Notes under the pieces: generated by a model
Database searches by the model: none
What the model was told of the DNA's origin: nothing
Seen by the model: only the letters and a program-made list of their open reading frames with translations
Source of the DNA: Emiliania huxleyi CCMP1516
Lineage: Eukaryota > Haptophyta > Isochrysidales > Noelaerhabdaceae
Assembly: GCF_000372725.1 (NCBI RefSeq)
Contig: NW_005199770.1
Span: forward strand, 924,476 to 988,475
Direction of reading: 5' to 3'
Length of the DNA: 64,000 bases
Part shown: positions 20,701 to 30,569 of the stretch, piece by piece
How the letters are laid out: each line of letters opens with the position of its first letter
Position numbering within the stretch: the stretch's first letter is position 1
Position numbers and translations under genes: made by a program

Positions 20701-20953
20701 GCGCGGTGCCCTTGACAAACTTGCGGTCAAAGAGCTCCACGCACCGCTGCTCAAAGAGGCGGATCCGCAGCATCTCCTCGTACAAGTGCAGCAGCAGTGG
20801 GGTGCTGTCAGAGGCCGAGGCTGCATGGCGGGTGATACAATAATGCTTGGCGTGTCTGCCCAGCTCGACTCGTGCTGGAGCGCAGCCTCGGGCGTGTCTG
20901 CCCAGCTCGACTCGTGCTGGAGCGCAGCCTCGCCACCGGCAGCGCGAGAGCAT
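17733..20953 (-). CDS. Fused E1alpha-E1beta thiamine-diphosphate dehydrogenase, nine exons
   Basis: Exons 20953-20345, 20194-20135, 20079-20014, 19626-19555, 19471-19361, 19253-18717, 18612-18580, 18512-18279, 18203-17733 give about 730 residues. The alpha half has HSCEGQEATAVGV, SHHRGHGHVLAKG, GGSMHLAD, GVVGASLALGCG and the ThDP motif FGDGASNQGLFHE...CENNQ. After a linker the beta half has SFSEAIAEAH, VVMGEDIGEMGG, IETPISEACIGG, KVVNQAAKWRL, IRGPQGGG, EAWFTAVPGLKVVMPS, VIDPRTLWPLD. It decarboxylates a 2-oxoacid or acetoin and hands the acyl group to an E2. The alpha type resembles acetoin/pyruvate dehydrogenase. Seven of eight introns were placed with confidence; 19360-19254 is uncertain (possible GA donor). 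The N-terminus has a tandem 14-residue repeat. Confidence 0.85.
18488..18581 (-). repeat. 27-bp direct repeat flanking a GC-AG intron
   Basis: Copies at 18488-18514 and 18555-18581 differ at one base. On the sense strand each reads AG|GCGCAGCGCGACGCAGAG and so on: the upstream copy starts the intron (GC donor after GGE) and the downstream copy starts the next exon (AQRDAEGR). Between them is an AT-rich core with stop codons and the palindrome ATTAATGATTCATTAAT. The intron (18579-18513, 67 nt) is thus one exon-end copy plus AT-rich filler. Confidence 0.85.
20849..20932 (-). repeat. 42-bp tandem duplication in the E1 N-terminus
   Basis: Two perfect tandem copies with period 42 (starting CGTGTCTGCCCAGCTCGACT) encode RGCAPARVELGRHA twice at the start of the E1 fusion protein, in a region that would be a targeting sequence. 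Confidence 0.75.
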
Positions 20954-22025
20954 GCTCGACTGACTCCCGATTTGTGTATCCTCGAGACCTCGAGAGAGAG
21001 ATTCAGCCCAAGTTCACTTTGTTTGGCGGGCAACCAGCCCGGCGCACTACTACACACCACAGCGCTGATTCGCTAACAACATACCCAAGACAGCGCACTC
21101 ACGTGTAGAGAGCTTGTGTCTCTTGCTTTGCCAACAACATCTTTTGGCCTGCACAAGTTCCAAACAACTCTAACACTCAAGTTCCAACTCAAGTTCCCAC
21201 AAGCTTTTCCGGCAAACAAAAAGGAAAACAGAGGGGCCCCAGCACTTTGCGTTTCCGGAAATTTCCAGGGAAAACAGAGGGCGAGCCCCCTCCAACCCAC
21301 CCGCGCTAGGTCTCGGGGGACGAAGGGGTCACACCCGACGACCTCGGGAACTAGCCGGGGCAGTCGGAGAAGTGGCAACTCCGTGCACTGACGGTCGGCC
21401 GCCAGAAAACACGCCTCCGTGGCTCGGGTTACACCAATCCTCGCTACCCAACGCGGCCAAAGGATATCCACCTCGAGAACCTCGAGAGAGGGTGTTTGGT
21501 GCTCCATTCTGGAAACTCGCGAGTTTCCCTGAGTCTGAGAGCTGGTCTGGGGCAAAATCTGAGGCAAAATTGAGGAAATCGGCACGATACCCAGGCGGTC
21601 GCAGGGTATTTTCCAGGTATACCCGGGGGTTTCCAGGTATACCCGCAAAATCCCCGGTATTTTGCCGATTTGGCTGATTTTGCTTTTTGGGCCCAAAGGC
21701 CCAAACCAGCCTCAGACTCGGCTCAGAGCCCGGAAAATTTGATGGTTTCCCCGGGAAAACGGAGAGGAAAAAAGAGGGTGCTGTAGAGAAAAAAGGAAAG
21801 GAAAAGAGACGGGGTGCGAGAGGAAAAGCTTGTTCAGCCTAAAACATCTTGTTTTGTGTTCTGGTTTTTTGTTTTCATTCCTTTTCCTGGCTGTGAAAGT
21901 ACGCCCCCGCTAAAAAGAAAGAAAGAAATAAAACCAACCCAAGGGAGGGATGGGAGGACGCGAGGACGGCACGCCGCCACCACACAGGGATTTTAAGGAG
22001 ATGTGAAAGAAAAGAAAACAGACAA
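20954..22025. other. Repeat-rich intergenic region with MITE-related core
   Basis: No gene is supported. 21541-21750 is a diverged copy of the interior of the 12924-13290 hAT MITE: an AAATCGGCACGATACCC arm, two GGTATACCCG units and the arm CCCGGTATTTTGCCGATTT (21653-21671), followed by CAGCCTCAGACTCGGCTCAG as in the other copy. Its terminal repeats were not found. 21760-21940 is A-rich. Confidence 0.6.
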
Positions 22026-22294
22026 CGAGGGATGGGAGAAGGACAGGGTCCCCACCTGCACGAGCAGGATCTTGGAAGGACGATATGGGACACAGGGGAA
22101 CGGGAGTGGGGAGCGCATCGCGACACGGAGGGGGGCTGGGCAGGGTTCACCCACACGACAATCGACATAAGGGTCCCAGGGTGCAGGGAATTCCTCTCTC
22201 GTATAGGACAAAGTTGCACCCGGCGGCACGGGGGCAGGCGCGGGCCTCCTACTGGTTGCGCTCTCCTAGTTCTCCTGCTCCTGACAAGGGACAG
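22026..22294 (-). mobile_element. SINE-like retroposon, second copy
   Basis: About 270 bp closely matching 1813-2080 (shared CGAGCAGGATCTTG, GGGGAACGGGAG, CCTCTCTCGTATAGGACA and the end GACAAGGGACAG), same orientation, with small insertions and deletions. An A-rich run to the left corresponds to the tail. Target duplications could not be identified. Like copy 1, it ends a few hundred bases upstream of a plus-strand gene. Confidence 0.7.
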
Positions 22295-22539
22295 CGACAG
22301 GTTCGCAGCACGGTGGACTCCATATTCCACTGGCGATCTCTCTCGACTAGCGACCTTCCTCCAGCTTCTCACTGGCAGTCTCTCGCTATCACGGGCACAC
22401 TGACAGGGGTGGCCGAGGCACACGCCGAGGGTGGCAGGGGCGGTGATAGGAGCAGGAGAGGGGAAAAAAGAAAGAAAATAGACAAACGAACAGGGAGGGA
22501 CGGGTAGAGGAGTCTGCGCGCGCATGGGTTTCTTGCCCA

Positions 22540-23631
22540 ATGCCGCTGCCACGCCTCACGACGGCAGCCATCTTCCTCGCCGGCGTGCTGGTGGGTCGCA
22601 TCTCGGTGCCTCGTCCGCCTGCTGCTGCCGAGCCTCGCGCGCCAGCTCCCGCTGCCGTCGCCGAGCCGTCGCAGCGGCAGCTCAGGCCAGCTCTGGCCGT
22701 GGCGCCGCCGCCACCGCCTCCGCCTCCGCCGCCGGCCACCGCCACCGCGGCCGGCGCCGAAGCTTTGGCGGCGCACCGGAGGCTGCTCCTGCGCGTCTAC
22801 CCGCTGGTCGATGACGCCGTTCCGTGGAGCGCTGTGCCGTTCGACCGGTACCAGGTCATCCTCGTGACCGGTCCGCAGCGCTCGGGCACCACCTGGGTCG
22901 CTTGCGCGCTCGCCTCGTCGCTGGGCTACTCCCTGTACGACGAGCGCCATCCCATCACGGGAGGCAACGACACGCTGCGCGCGCTGCAGCGCACCTTTGC
23001 CTACCTCCGCGCCAAGGGCGAGCGCGCGGTCATCCAGTCTCCGATGGGGACAAAGGACCTGCACCTGCTGCCCGCTTGGCCGGGCCTGCTCGTCGCCTTC
23101 ATGGCGCGCTCGTGCCTGGACGTGTTTCGGTCGCAGAACAAGGTGGACCGGCAGCAGGGCGGCTGGACCTGCTCGGCGGGCCGCACGCGCGAGCTGCGCA
23201 AGTACTTGAACCGGCCCGACCTGCGGCCGCACTTTGACGAGCGCGACATGATCTGCAAGGTCAAGCAGGACGTGTGGCGCTGGCTGCAGGCGCCGGAGCT
23301 GCAGCGGCGGGCGGCGGCGCGCGAGTTCGGAGCCCTCAACCTGAGCGCGACGGTCGACTTCGACTCGTTCCGCTCGCACCCGCTCTGGATGCGAGGCGAG
23401 CAGCGGGCGAGCCTCGGCGTGAAGAGCACCAACTGCGAGCTGCTCAGGTCGACGCCGGGGCGGACGAGGTGGAGCACGCAGCAGTGGATGGCCGCGGGAG
23501 ACGCGGCGCTCGCGGCGGCCGCCTCGCCGGAGGAGGAGGCGAAGCGGAACTTTTCGCAGACCTACCAGCCGCGGTACAGCAGAGGTGGCCGCTGCACGAA
23601 CTGCAACTTTGCAGCCGGGCCTGATGGGTGA
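22540..23631 (+). CDS. Type II membrane sulfotransferase-like protein
   Basis: Single exon, 363 residues from ATG 22540. A signal anchor (TTAAIFLAGVLVGRI, residues 7-21) is followed by a Pro/Ala-rich stem with a run of ten prolines. Residues 109-120 VTGPQRSGTTWV form the 5'-phosphosulfate loop that binds PAPS. QSPMGTKDLH and FMARSCLDVFRSQNKVDRQ fit the 3'-phosphate loop region. This layout (short cytosolic tail, stem, luminal domain) is that of Golgi carbohydrate or protein sulfotransferases. The acceptor is unknown. Highly divergent from animal families. Confidence 0.75.
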   Translation: MPLPRLTTAAIFLAGVLVGRISVPRPPAAAEPRAPAPAAVAEPSQRQLRPALAVAPPPPPPPPPPATATAAGAEALAAHRRLLLRVYPLVDDAVPWSAVPFDRYQVILVTGPQRSGTTWVACALASSLGYSLYDERHPITGGNDTLRALQRTFAYLRAKGERAVIQSPMGTKDLHLLPAWPGLLVAFMARSCLDVFRSQNKVDRQQGGWTCSAGRTRELRKYLNRPDLRPHFDERDMICKVKQDVWRWLQAPELQRRAAAREFGALNLSATVDFDSFRSHPLWMRGEQRASLGVKSTNCELLRSTPGRTRWSTQQWMAAGDAALAAAASPEEEAKRNFSQTYQPRYSRGGRCTNCNFAAGPDG

Positions 23632-24885
23632 GTTGCGTCTTGTCTATATTTACGTGGATTGCAGGACTGCGGCCGCCAAAAAAGCCGGCTCTGCCCTGAC
23701 ACGCGCCGCAGATCTTGAGGGCGCGCGGGCGAGACTCACGATGGCAAACCGGTGTAGAGCGAAGAGCCTCTATTTGTCACTCGCCATGCGCGTCCTTGGC
23801 TGACCCTCCAAAACTCCCTCCCCGCCGTTCGCGGCTCGGCTTGCGTATGCGGGTGGGAGCTTCGAGGACATGCAGGCGTCCCACCCCCTCCGGCCATCCC
23901 CCCGGCTCCCAAGCGCGCGGCCGCGACGCGCTGCGCACCCTCTTCCGCGCTGCACCCGCTCTTGGCACGGCCGTCGTCCGCCGAGATCACCTCCTCTTCG
24001 CGCCGCAGGTGCACAACCAAGGGCTGGCCACCTCCGTATCCATCATGATGAAGCCAATGGGCCAAAATCGGACTCCGCTCCCCGCCCAGGTGGCCGGAGG
24101 GTACACCTCGGGTCGGCGTGCTGGGGGGGGCGCCGGTGCGCAAGCCCACTTTCCGGGCGACCCCGAGGGGGAGGAGGCCGGGCGAGTGGCAGCAATTCAC
24201 TGTTAGTGTCCCGGGCCGCTGCGGTACCGTTTATACGGCCCCTCGTGACGTCTTTCCGATTTTGCATTGTGAGTCGTCCTCTGGCCAGCCGAGGGGCACC
24301 AGAACGGCATGTGTACTGCTGCTGGCTGCGGGTGCGGAACGGGCTTTTTTTAACTCGCAACCAAGCATACTATACAAGGACACCCTCGGGGGGGACACTC
24401 GGCGCATGTGCGACGCGTCAGGGTGGAGTTGGCGGTGGCCGAGCGTCGTCTCCAGATCGACTCGCAGCGCGGAGTCGAGGGGTGAAGCGCGTCGCGCTGC
24501 GACACTCGAGAGCCGGCTGGATGGCCGTAGGGCGCAGCCGACTTTGATGTCCTCGAAGGTCCGGTGCGCATTCGTCCTCTGAGACCCACGCGTACAGGAA
24601 AGGGGCGAGAACGAGGCCTTTTGAGGCGGACATTTTGGGGCGCGCATCCGCAAGCGCGTTCCACACAGTGCTGTGAGACGAGAGGAGTGTCACTGCCGTC
24701 AGTGTGTGTGTCAGTGAGATATCATCAGATATATTACCGGAATACGCGTGTTAAACACACACAATCACATATACATCGCACACTGATGTCACTGAGATAC
24801 AAACTGACACTGAGCACTCGTACTCTGCCGCGAAGGGAGCACGTTTGCAACCAAGGGGGGCGGATCGAAGGAGAGGCGCGAGGAC
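23632..24885. other. Intergenic region, no gene supported
   Basis: Competing short frames on both strands (23715-24206, 23870-24547, 24231-24653) have no domain, no conserved splice pattern and random-looking composition. 24700-24800 is AT/CA-rich (ATATCATCAGATATATT, ACACACACAATCACATATAC) and probably 3' flank of the ABCG gene. Confidence 0.4.
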
Positions 24886-27082
24886 TCACTGCCGCCTCGG
24901 CGCGCCGCCGCTCGAGCGGTTGCCGGGCAGGAAGCGCAAGTGCAGGTATGCCCAGAAGCGCACGACGCACGACCAGACGACGAGCATGCTCACGTTGAAC
25001 CCGATGTTGGCGTTGATGCCGCTCAGCCCGAGGGCCTCGAGCACCTCCGCGCCAGACGCCTCGGCGCCCGAGCTCGCGTCGAGGCCGACGCAAGCCGCGA
25101 TGACGTCGGAGCCGTCGCACGGGGTGGGCGCGCTCGTGAAGACCAGCGCGGAGGCCGCCGCGCCGGCGTAGCTGAAGGGGGAGAGGAAGCGCAGCCACCG
25201 CATCCAGAGCGGGATGACGGCGCCCTCGAGGAAGAAGCCGCCCACGAGCATGAGCAGAATGACGACGATGGTGCACGCCGCCATCGCGCGGCGAAGGTTG
25301 ACGAAGGTCACGCCGATGAGGTAGCCGAGCGACTCGCCCGCGATGACGACGAGGAGCTCGATCGCCACGAAGCCGAGGAAGACGCCAAAGTTGTCGCAGA
25401 TGCCGGCCATCCAGTAAGAGACGAGGAGGTACAGCAGCGGGAAGGCCATGCGGAGCGGCGTCTCGGCGAGGGACTTTGAGAGGAAGTAGGCGGAGAGGCG
25501 GTACGAGCCCGACGCTCTCTCTCGCTCAAGGATGGCACGCTCCTGAGGCGGCGGCGAGGGCGGCGGTGATGCGGGGCGGTGGCGGCGAGGGCGGCGATGA
25601 TGCGGGGCGGTGGTGGCGAGGGCGACGGTGGCGAGGGCGATGGAGGCGAGGGCGGCGGTGGCGAGGGCGATGGAGGCGAGGGCGGCGATGATGCGGGGCG
25701 GTGGTGGCGAGGGCGGCGGTGATGCGGGGCGGTGGTGGCGAGGGTTGAGGCGAGGGCGATGGAGGCGAGGGCGGTGGCGATGCAGGCGGCGGCTAAGGGT
25801 GTGGCTGCGGTGGCGGGTAGGGAGGGTGGCGGCGCTCCTGCGGGAAGGAGGTGAGCGCCGAGAACAGGGCCGAGAATGGCCAGAAGATCATCGCGAAGAA
25901 GACGTACGAGAAGCGGGCGTGGACGCGCTCCTCGCTCCACGGGGTCCGCCACCAGAGCAAGCCGACGATGACCGTCACGCAGAGGCACTCGAGCAGGCTG
26001 ATCCTCGTGAGCAGGTCGGCGCGGCAGATGCGGAAGCTGCGCCGCGTCAGCACGGAGAGCTGGTACGCCCAGCCGGTCGCCCACTTTGCACCGTCCGCAG
26101 CGTCGCCGCCCTTGAGGGTGAGGCTGCCCTCGACCGTCGCGAGGGAGGACTCCTCGGCGGCATCCGCAGGCGAGTACGCGGTCGGGCACTTCCCCTCCGC
26201 GTAGGCGTCCACCATCGTCTTTTTGTTGGTGAGCCCCTCGTCGCCTGGCGCGTTGACGAGGTCCATCGCAAAGTCGGCCGGGTTGTACGCGGCGGGGCAC
26301 TGGAAGCCGAGGGTCGCAAAGTAGGGCATGGTGGCCGAGGGCGGGCCGTAGAAGACGCTGCGGCCGTCGCAGAGGAGGAGGACGCAGTCAAACGACATGA
26401 AGACGTTCGAGGCCGGCTGGTGGATGCTCGACACGACGGTGCGGCCCTCTGCGGCCACCGACTTGAGCGTGCGCATCAGCGCGGCGGCGGTGGTGGAGTC
26501 GAGACCCGAGGTTGGCTCGTCGAGCAGCAGGATGGACGGATCGGTGAGCATCTCGGTCGCGATGCTCACCCGTTTCTTCTCTCCTCCGCTGCAGAGCGAG
26601 AGCGCCGTCTTTCGGCACTTTTCGAGCCCGAGCGTCTCAATGGTGGAGTTGACGGCCGCGACCTTGTCCGCTTCGGACGTGGCGAGCCGCAGCCGCGCGG
26701 TGAAGAGCAGGGTCTCGTACACTGTCAGCTGCTGAAACAGGTGGTCCTCCTGCAAAACGTACGCGATCCTCCGCTTCTCGCGCTTCCGCATCGGTCTGCC
26801 GTTGCAAGTGACGCCGCCGCCGACGCGTGCGCCCCGGCGCTCGGGATGCAGGCAGTTTAGCAGCGTCGTCTTGCCGCTGCCGCTGGGACCCATGAGCGCG
26901 AGCACCTCACCCGGCACGGCAACGCCCGAGACGCCGTGCAGAATGCGGCGGGTGCTCTTGTTGTCGTCGAGCGGCACCTCCTTTGTGACGTCGGTCCACC
27001 GGACGGTGATGCTCTTTCGACGAGTGGTGACGGACGCCTCCAACTCCACGGGCACGACAACGTTTGCCTGTCCCGCGTTCAT
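24886..27082 (-). CDS. ABCG-family half transporter (White/ABCG2 type), two exons
   Basis: Exons 27082-25838 and 25542-24886; 633 residues. ATP-binding domain first: Walker A GPSGSGKTT (65-73), Q-loop LQEDHLF, signature LCSGGEKKR (163-171), Walker B ILLLDEP (184-190), IHQPASNVF. The membrane domain follows with about six helices (LLECLCVTVIVGLLWW, YVFFAMIFWPFSALFSAL, FPLLYLLVSYWMAGI, FLGFVAIELLVVIAG, CTIVVILLMLVGGFFLEGAVIP, VVWSCVVRFWAYLHLRFL). This reverse order and length define ABCG half-transporters, which dimerise to export lipids or xenobiotics. The intron (25837-25543) has a GA donor; splicing gives SFPQ-ERAILERERASGSY, the expected family sequence. Confidence 0.92.
25552..25800. repeat. 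GC-rich minisatellite within the ABCG intron
   Basis: Degenerate tandem units of the type GGCGGTGGCGAGGGCGATGG / AGGCGAGGGCGGCGATGATG fill most of the 295-nt intron. On the antisense strand this creates a long spurious open frame. The repeat is strand-biased (G on plus, C on the sense strand of the gene), giving a C-rich intron. Confidence 0.8.
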
Positions 27083-27440
27083 GTGCCTCCGTGGCTCCCT
27101 TGGTGGCCGCGCTGTTGGGAATGCCGCGGCAAAAAGAGGCGCCCGGGAAGCCAGCAGACGGATTCGTGGACACGTGCGAAAGAATTCCAATCGCGCACTG
27201 TGCACGCGCCCAAGTCCTTCGCCCACTCACACGCTTCACGCGCTCAAGATGACCTGCCACGGCTGTCGCGGCGCAGGGTCAACCCCTACCACAAGGAGAA
27301 AGCGGGTCATCCGAGAGACATTGCAAAGGTACTCGCACACATCGCGGACAACAGCACACTCTGGCCTTCCGGCTCGCTCGTGACCGCGGACAACGAGCGG
27401 ACAACAGCACACACTCTGGCCGCCTGGCTCGCTTGTGACG

Positions 27441-27599
27441 GTGGACGGTGATTCGACCATCAGCAGCGAGGTCTTCCACCGTGCCCGCTTCCAGCCTGGA
27501 CTGCCAGAGCACATGGGCATGCCAAGCCCGGCAGAGCTCAAGGAACACCTAAAGGACCACAGGGGTGGGCCTTACCTCCAGGTCAAGGACGAAGTGTGA
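27441..27599 (+). CDS. Possible terminal exon of an unrecognised protein
   Basis: A 52-codon stretch reading VDGDSTISSEVFHRARFQPG ... PSPAELKEHLKDHRGGPYLQV then TGA. Upstream in another frame 27262-27385 reads RRRVNPYHKEKAGHPRDIAKVL and could be the preceding exon. A pair of imperfect 50-bp repeats (GCGGACAACAGCACAC at about 27347 and 27396) lies between them. No start codon or proper splice sites were established. It starts in the space divergent from the ABCG gene. Confidence 0.35.
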   Translation: MDGDSTISSEVFHRARFQPGLPEHMGMPSPAELKEHLKDHRGGPYLQVKDEV

Positions 27600-28014
27600 G
27601 GCGGATGGGGGTCTCGAGGTGGGGGTGGCGGGCCGGGTGGGCGTTTCCTGAACGGGCTTGAATTATAAAAAAGCAAACACTGGGCACGGAACTTTGCGCG
27701 CGAACATAAAATGTTAGTGCCAGTGCATGCAAGTCCTTCCCAGTGTCGCGCGCGCGTGAACAGGGCTCCAGGCCCCAAATGACGTGACAGTGTTGTGCGC
27801 TTCGTAAATTCTGGCTCACGCCGATGGATACTAGTAGGGGGCCCAACTGTTATGTCGCCGTCCCGTGCCTGTTGGGAGAGCTGCAGGGGTCCCGTACCAT
27901 GCGGAATCGACCCTCTCCAGTGCTCAAGTGCTCAAGAGTGCAAAAAATACGTCGTGTTTTCAGCGGGCGGCAAGTCAGACAGATTCATTCCATCGCACGG
28001 AGTAGTGCACAGCA
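27600..28014. other. Intergenic region upstream of acyltransferase
   Basis: No gene seen. 27711-27750 (TTAGTGCCAGTGCATGCAAGTCC) is a diverged piece of the element found at 1734-1773 and 31612-31651. Confidence 0.4.
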
Positions 28015-29337
28015 ATGCAGCAGCAGCAACTCCACGAGCAACTCACCCTGCAAGTGGCGCATCACGACCAGGTGCTGTACGGTCTGAATGGTCCGATCTC
28101 GTCGATTACCCTCGTCGCCAACTGGACTGAGCGGAGCACTGCCATGCTCAAGGCAGCCGTGCAACGTGTGGTAGACGCCAACCCCTTCATTGCTGGGGCG
28201 TTGGAGGAACGTGGCGGAAGTCTTTACGTCGTCGCACGCGTGCACAAGACTTTCATGATGGAGATTGAGGGGCCCGCGGACTTTGCACCGCCTGCGGCCA
28301 CCATCGACGCCGTCGCCTCCGTCCAGGCCATCCTCGAGCAGCTCTTTGAGCCTCACTGTTTGGGAAACATGGATGCGCAGCGCGACTCCAAGTCGCGGCT
28401 CTTCCAAGTCATCTTGATGCGACTCCCGAATGATCACGTCGCATACGTCGTACAGCTCTCGCACATCCTCGGCGACGGCTACTCCTACTATCAGTTGTTG
28501 AAAGCCATCAACTGCGCGGTCAATGGCGAGAAGATGCCCTCGCTGACGTGGAAAGCGTCTCCTGAGTCGGTGCCATTGCCGTCGGTGTGGTCTGAGGCCG
28601 AGAAGGATCTTCTCATGAAGCGATGGATGTCCGCCTATGTGGAGAACTGCAACAGGTGGGCTCCGGGCTCTTTGGATGCGCGCAAGGGCTCGGTACACGT
28701 CATCGAGCCGGCATGTGTTGCCGATCTCAAAGCTGAGCTCAAGGCGAGCTGCACGGCCAATGGCGTGCCGTTCCTTTCAACTAACGACCTGATCACGGCG
28801 GGTCTCGCCGAGCTGTGCGATCCCAAGGCGCTCCTCATCATGGTCGCCAACCTTCGGGAGCGTGTTCCGGAGGCGGCCAACGGCGTGGGCGGCAACTTTG
28901 AACGCTGCATTCACCTACCCGCGGAGAAGGCTACCGAACCGACCTTTGTTCGCCGCTTGCTCCGCGACTCCAATTGGCTCTACTTTGGCGTGGACGGTAA
29001 CCCACGACTCGATGCGGACGGGCCCAAGCAAGCGATATCGAGTGCCTCTCTCAGCGCGGTGACCAACTGGTCGAATCTAACGTACATGATCACGCCACCA
29101 AACACGCGCGTTTGCTGCCACTGCCCCTCCGCCGCCTTTGTAACCTGCGTCGCCGGCATCGACGTGAGTGTCATCTTCAAGGCCGACAAAGAGGACACGC
29201 TCCTCGTCTTGTGCAATCATCTAGTTGGCACCCGGGGCTCACAAATCGCCCAGCGCGTACGCGACTCCAAGATCTTTCGCCGCCTCGTCAAATTGCCGAC
29301 GAGAGAAGAGGGCATGCACAAGCTGGTCGGAGAATAA
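28015..29337 (+). CDS. HxxxD acyltransferase (BAHD/condensation-domain-like)
   Basis: Single exon, 440 residues from ATG 28015. QLSHILGDGYSYYQLL (about 147-162) carries the HxxxDG catalytic motif of the chloramphenicol-acetyltransferase-like superfamily (BAHD, wax-ester synthase, condensation domains). The N-terminal lobe begins LNGPISSITLVANW and VVDANPFIAGAL, as in acyltransferases that bind a donor CoA thioester. FLSTNDLITAGLAEL and NWSNLTYMITPPNTRV fit the second lobe. The DFGWG signature of plant BAHD enzymes is not seen. It probably moves an acyl group from CoA to an alcohol or amine; substrate unknown. Confidence 0.75.
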   Translation: MQQQQLHEQLTLQVAHHDQVLYGLNGPISSITLVANWTERSTAMLKAAVQRVVDANPFIAGALEERGGSLYVVARVHKTFMMEIEGPADFAPPAATIDAVASVQAILEQLFEPHCLGNMDAQRDSKSRLFQVILMRLPNDHVAYVVQLSHILGDGYSYYQLLKAINCAVNGEKMPSLTWKASPESVPLPSVWSEAEKDLLMKRWMSAYVENCNRWAPGSLDARKGSVHVIEPACVADLKAELKASCTANGVPFLSTNDLITAGLAELCDPKALLIMVANLRERVPEAANGVGGNFERCIHLPAEKATEPTFVRRLLRDSNWLYFGVDGNPRLDADGPKQAISSASLSAVTNWSNLTYMITPPNTRVCCHCPSAAFVTCVAGIDVSVIFKADKEDTLLVLCNHLVGTRGSQIAQRVRDSKIFRRLVKLPTREEGMHKLVGE

Positions 29338-29375
29338 GACATCGTGATTTCCGCGGAAAATTTCTTTTTTTGCTG
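29338..29375 (+). repeat. Dispersed repeat with palindromic core (inverse copy 55799-55835)
   Basis: GACATCGTGATTTCCGCGG followed by AAAA and a T-tract occurs here directly after a stop codon, and in reverse orientation at 55799-55835. The core TTCCGCGGAA is a perfect palindrome. Confidence 0.7.
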
Positions 29376-29524
29376 TGAAAATTCCAGCTTGAAGAGAGGG
29401 GAAAACCCGACGGGAGGGCCCAGACCTAAAGATGTGCCGTCGCAAAAGCTTTGTCGAGGAAGAAAAATGCGTGCGTTGCCCGTCACTACATAGAAGCGGA
29501 GTCCGTGCGTGCAGTCCGAATGAG

Positions 29525-30538
29525 ATGCCGGTCAGCCCTGCTGCGTTGTTGTTTTGCCTCGCGTGGGTTGCCCTCGCCGTTCCGGCTGGCGCTGCAACGG
29601 GTCGACCGCCGTCGCCCAACACCTTCATCTGGTCAGTCCCCCGCAGCGGCAGCACCCTCTTGCTCAACTCGCTCGGAAACTCCGGCTTCTGGAACCGGAG
29701 CAATGTTCTGTGCGAGCCATTCAATGGTGAGCTTGGGGAGCCCCACCCGATGTTCGGCCAGGGATTCAGTTCCGCCCAGGACATTGTGGACGAGGTCTCT
29801 ACCCGCGGGGCGTTCCTGTGGAAAGACCACCCGCTGTCACTGCTCAAATCGTGGGGTGCCCCGCACCGCCACCCCTTCCTCGCGGACAAGGGAACGAAGC
29901 ACATATTCCTCACGCGCAATCCCGTCGATACGGTGAGGGGCGTAGCAGTCGGCATCGTGAGGACGGAAGACTTTCCGACCCTGAATCCCGCGCTCACCCG
30001 CCACTTTATCAGCATGGGCTTTGACCCCGAGGACATCCAGGCCTTGATGGACTCTCTCGGCGGGCACACCGAGCAGAAGTTGCTCTACCGGTACCTGACC
30101 GAGGTGGTTGAGGCGCCGCACATTCTCTTCGTAGAGATCGAGGATCTGTGGAACGACCCAAAGGCCGCTCTTCGCGGCATTGCGGCCTTCCTCGGGATCG
30201 AGTTCACGCAAGCCTTGCTAAAGTGGAACGGGCCGTCCATTGATGTGACCGCGTTTCCCGAGTCGCTTCTCCCTTGGTTTGAAGTCATCAATCGGTCCAA
30301 GGGATGGATTCCGCGCTGCAAGAAGGGGGCGGCCGGCGGGGCGGCCGCGGGCACCGCGGGCACCACAGCGTCTATCGGCGAGGGCATTCTACCGGAGGCC
30401 TGGGCCACCGCGATGGCGAGGACGACGGAGAAGCAGCTGGTCGCGTATCGGTGGCTCCGCGAGCACGTGCCAGCGAGGCAGCGCTTGGGCATCGTGCATG
30501 CCGATGGATCCTGCGGCGGCAGAAACAGCAGCACGTGA
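29525..30538 (+). CDS. Secreted/luminal sulfotransferase family protein
   Basis: From ATG 29525, 337 residues; an in-frame ATG at 29432 exists, but starting at 29525 puts a clear signal peptide first (PAALLFCLAWVALAVPAGA). IWSVPRSGSTLLLNSLG (35-51) is the 5'-phosphosulfate-binding loop, and HIFLTRNPVDTVRGVA the 3'-phosphate-binding region (R and S/T positions). ILFVEIEDLWNDPKAALRGIAAFLGI is the usual sulfotransferase C-terminal element. An Ala/Gly-rich insert follows the GWIPRCKKG segment. It should use PAPS in the secretory pathway; acceptor unknown. Intronless. Confidence 0.8.
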   Translation: MPVSPAALLFCLAWVALAVPAGAATGRPPSPNTFIWSVPRSGSTLLLNSLGNSGFWNRSNVLCEPFNGELGEPHPMFGQGFSSAQDIVDEVSTRGAFLWKDHPLSLLKSWGAPHRHPFLADKGTKHIFLTRNPVDTVRGVAVGIVRTEDFPTLNPALTRHFISMGFDPEDIQALMDSLGGHTEQKLLYRYLTEVVEAPHILFVEIEDLWNDPKAALRGIAAFLGIEFTQALLKWNGPSIDVTAFPESLLPWFEVINRSKGWIPRCKKGAAGGAAAGTAGTTASIGEGILPEAWATAMARTTEKQLVAYRWLREHVPARQRLGIVHADGSCGGRNSST

Positions 30539-30569
30539 GCACAGAATTTACGAAGCGCACAACACTTCT

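Noticed and set aside
23715-24547. Overlapping open frames on both strands considered as genes
   Set aside because: No family motif, no ATG with supporting context, and strands equally open; typical of GC-rich non-coding DNA.
25610-26860. Long plus-strand open frame (416 codons) opposite the ABCG gene
   Set aside because: It is the antisense shadow of a clear ABCG coding region plus the intron minisatellite; composition is Arg/Gly/Ala only and no domain is visible.
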